64,000 nucleotides of DNA. Source: Orenia metallireducens. Lineage in GTDB: Bacteria > Bacillota > Halanaerobiia > Halobacteroidales > Halobacteroidaceae. The first letter of the stretch is position 1; every line of letters begins with the position of its first letter. Below, piece after piece: positions 63,093-64,000 of this stretch. A model generated the notes under the pieces. That model ran no database searches. It was not told the DNA's origin and saw only the letters and a program-made list of their open reading frames with translations. The translations under genes and the position numbers were made by a program. Location of the stretch: positions 46,325 through 110,324 of the forward strand of contig NZ_LWDV01000006.1 of assembly GCF_001693735.1 (NCBI RefSeq). The letters are read 5' to 3'.

Positions 63093-63791
63093 TTAAAATA
63101 ATTCTGGATAATCACTCATAATACCATCAACACCTAACTTTACTAACCTATCAACTTCTTCTTTACTATTAACAGTCCATGTATTGATAAAATACCCATA
63201 ATCCTTCACTTCTTCTACCAACGCTCTATTTACTGTCAAATAATGAGGATGAATCCCATCAGCTTCAGCCTCTTGAATTAGTCTAATTGGATTTACTGGT
63301 AGAGCGCCAATTAAAACTGCTGTCCTTAAAGAATAGTTCTTCCTCTTAATTAATTTTAGTATTCTATGGTCAAAGGAAGAGATGATAACCCCTTCTTCAT
63401 ACTCTTCCTCCTTCAATATATCAAGTAACTTTGCCATAATAATCTCACTCTTTTGTTGATTAATCTTAATCTCAATATTTATTTTCATTTTATCTTTAAG
63501 TAGATTAATTACCTCTTTCAAAGTAAGTATCCTCTCATCACTAAACTCATCACTAAACCAGCTACCAATATCAATTTCTTTTAATTCAATCAAGGTCATA
63601 TTACTTATCTTCTCATCTAAGCCTGCAATTCTCTTTAAATCATAATCATGAAATACGATTAAATTATTATCTTTAGTTAGTTGAATATCTAATTCTACCA
63701 TATCTAATCCCAACTTTATTGATTTAAGAAAAGCAGCTTTAGTATTCTCTGGGGCTATACCCGAAGCTCCACGGTGACCTACTTTTAACAT
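63093..63791 (-). CDS. Glycerophosphodiester phosphodiesterase (cytosolic, UgpQ type)
   Basis: The 232-residue TIM barrel has GHRGASGIAPENT (two catalytic residues), MVELDIQLTKDNNLIVFHDYDL (metal ligands Glu and Asp, and His) and NTWTVNSKEEVDRLVKLGVDGIMSDYPELF. It hydrolyses glycerophosphodiesters to glycerol 3-phosphate and an alcohol. No signal peptide, so it is cytosolic. GGAGGG precedes the ATG. An IS30 element ends 38 bases upstream, in the same orientation. Confidence 0.95.
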   Translation of the reverse strand: MLKVGHRGASGIAPENTKAAFLKSIKLGLDMVELDIQLTKDNNLIVFHDYDLKRIAGLDEKISNMTLIELKEIDIGSWFSDEFSDERILTLKEVINLLKDKMKINIEIKINQQKSEIIMAKLLDILKEEEYEEGVIISSFDHRILKLIKRKNYSLRTAVLIGALPVNPIRLIQEAEADGIHPHYLTVNRALVEEVKDYGYFINTWTVNSKEEVDRLVKLGVDGIMSDYPELF

Positions 63792-63828
63792 TAGTATCCC
63801 TCCATAATATAATAAATATATTACCTAA

Positions 63829-64000
63829 ATTGCAATATTAAATTGAACTAGTCTCAAACTGTAATAATTTAACCGTATAAAATATCTTTTAATTGATCTT
63901 CAAATGCTTCATCAGGTGTTAAGTAACCTAAGATTTTTCTTGGTAGAGTATTACACCAGTTTTGAATCCTAGCAATTGCTTTGACAGAGTATTCACTTAT
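63829..64000 (-). mobile_element. IS30-family element, one end (cut by window)
   Basis: The inverted-repeat end ATTGCAATATTAAATTGAACTA lies at 63829-63850. The transposase C-terminus fills the rest. About 90 bases are nearly identical to the miniature copy at 44340, which shows the two are the same family. Confidence 0.85.
63869..64000 (-). CDS. IS30 transposase C-terminal end, partial
   Basis: Forty-three codons and a stop are inside the window. ARIQNWCNTLPRKILGYLTP is followed by DEAFEDQLKDILYG, typical for the end of IS30 transposases, which bear the last part of the DDE catalytic fold. The N-terminal part lies beyond base 64000, so intactness cannot be judged. Confidence 0.85.
   Translation of the reverse strand: MSEYSVKAIARIQNWCNTLPRKILGYLTPDEAFEDQLKDILYG

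Noticed and set aside
1..64000. tRNA genes, CRISPR arrays, prophage or restriction/defence genes
   Set aside because: No tRNA T-loop words outside coding regions, no regularly spaced repeats, and no phage or nuclease-methylase gene sets were seen.

Overview
The window comes from a low-GC, strictly anaerobic, Gram-positive-type bacterium. The gene content fits the order Halanaerobiales, probably Halobacteroidaceae (Orenia-like). That placement is inferred from gene order, AT-rich codon use, an anaerobe's oxygen-defence set, and a PrkC/RsgA/Rpe/RpoZ/RemA housekeeping cluster; no marker gene in the window proves it. Almost all genes are on the minus strand. No tRNA, rRNA or CRISPR was seen.

Layout. 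Positions 1-2515 hold a riboflavin operon (ribBA end, ribE, ribD) behind an FMN riboswitch. Positions 2530-15898 hold priA-def-fmt-DUF116-Zn peptidase-rsmB-rlmN-FHA-PP2C-PrkC-rsgA-rpe. Positions 15948-35076 are a roughly 19 kb accessory block lying between priA and coaBC, two genes that are usual neighbours. It holds an LPG-synthase-type membrane protein, an oxygen/superoxide defence set (wrbA, superoxide reductase, a frameshifted rubrerythrin, the diiron flavoprotein fprA), metK with a SAM riboswitch, sfsA, a LysM-NodB deacetylase, an NAD(P)H:rubredoxin-type oxidoreductase with a DUF1450 partner, an OFA transporter, an mpsC-like gene and a three-gene ABC importer. Positions 35334-37837 resume the housekeeping cluster (coaBC, rpoZ, gmk, remA). 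They are followed by a diguanylate cyclase and T-box-controlled ileS. Positions 46742-51541 hold mtnN, a TM1266-type gene and the divIVA/ylmH/yggT/proC/sepF/yggS division cluster. The right part (51703-64000) holds a PhoH/PIN protein, an HlyD-like adaptor, a DAACS symporter, a large two-headed YfkN-type nucleotidase with a decayed paralogue beside it, a LysM protein, a GH18 chitinase, a glycerophosphodiesterase and the end of an IS30 transposase.

The most notable non-coding findings follow. (1) A consensus promoter with a Fur box over its start site drives a ~140-nt terminated RNA carrying two C-rich anti-Shine-Dalgarno motifs, one in a hairpin loop; this is a candidate iron-responsive sRNA (22740-22915). 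(2) A family of composite intergenic repeats has shared outer arms and interchangeable cores. (3) An attenuator-like leader of unknown ligand precedes the ABC importer. (4) Very long perfect palindromes act as terminators or attenuators near mpsC. (5) A plus-strand locus has a 15-codon ORF and a structured RNA (24023-24405). (6) There are several decayed genes: a rubrerythrin with two frameshifts, an mtnN fragment, an internally deleted IS30, and a nucleotidase-like protein without most of its metal ligands.

How the genes work together: the oxygen-defence genes look like a reductive detoxification chain (SOR, Rbr, FprA, fed by the rubredoxin reductase-like enzyme). The PrkC/PP2C/FHA trio is a complete phospho-signalling unit encoded with rsgA and rpe. 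The division cluster and ileS keep their usual order but are separated by inserted genes and mobile DNA.
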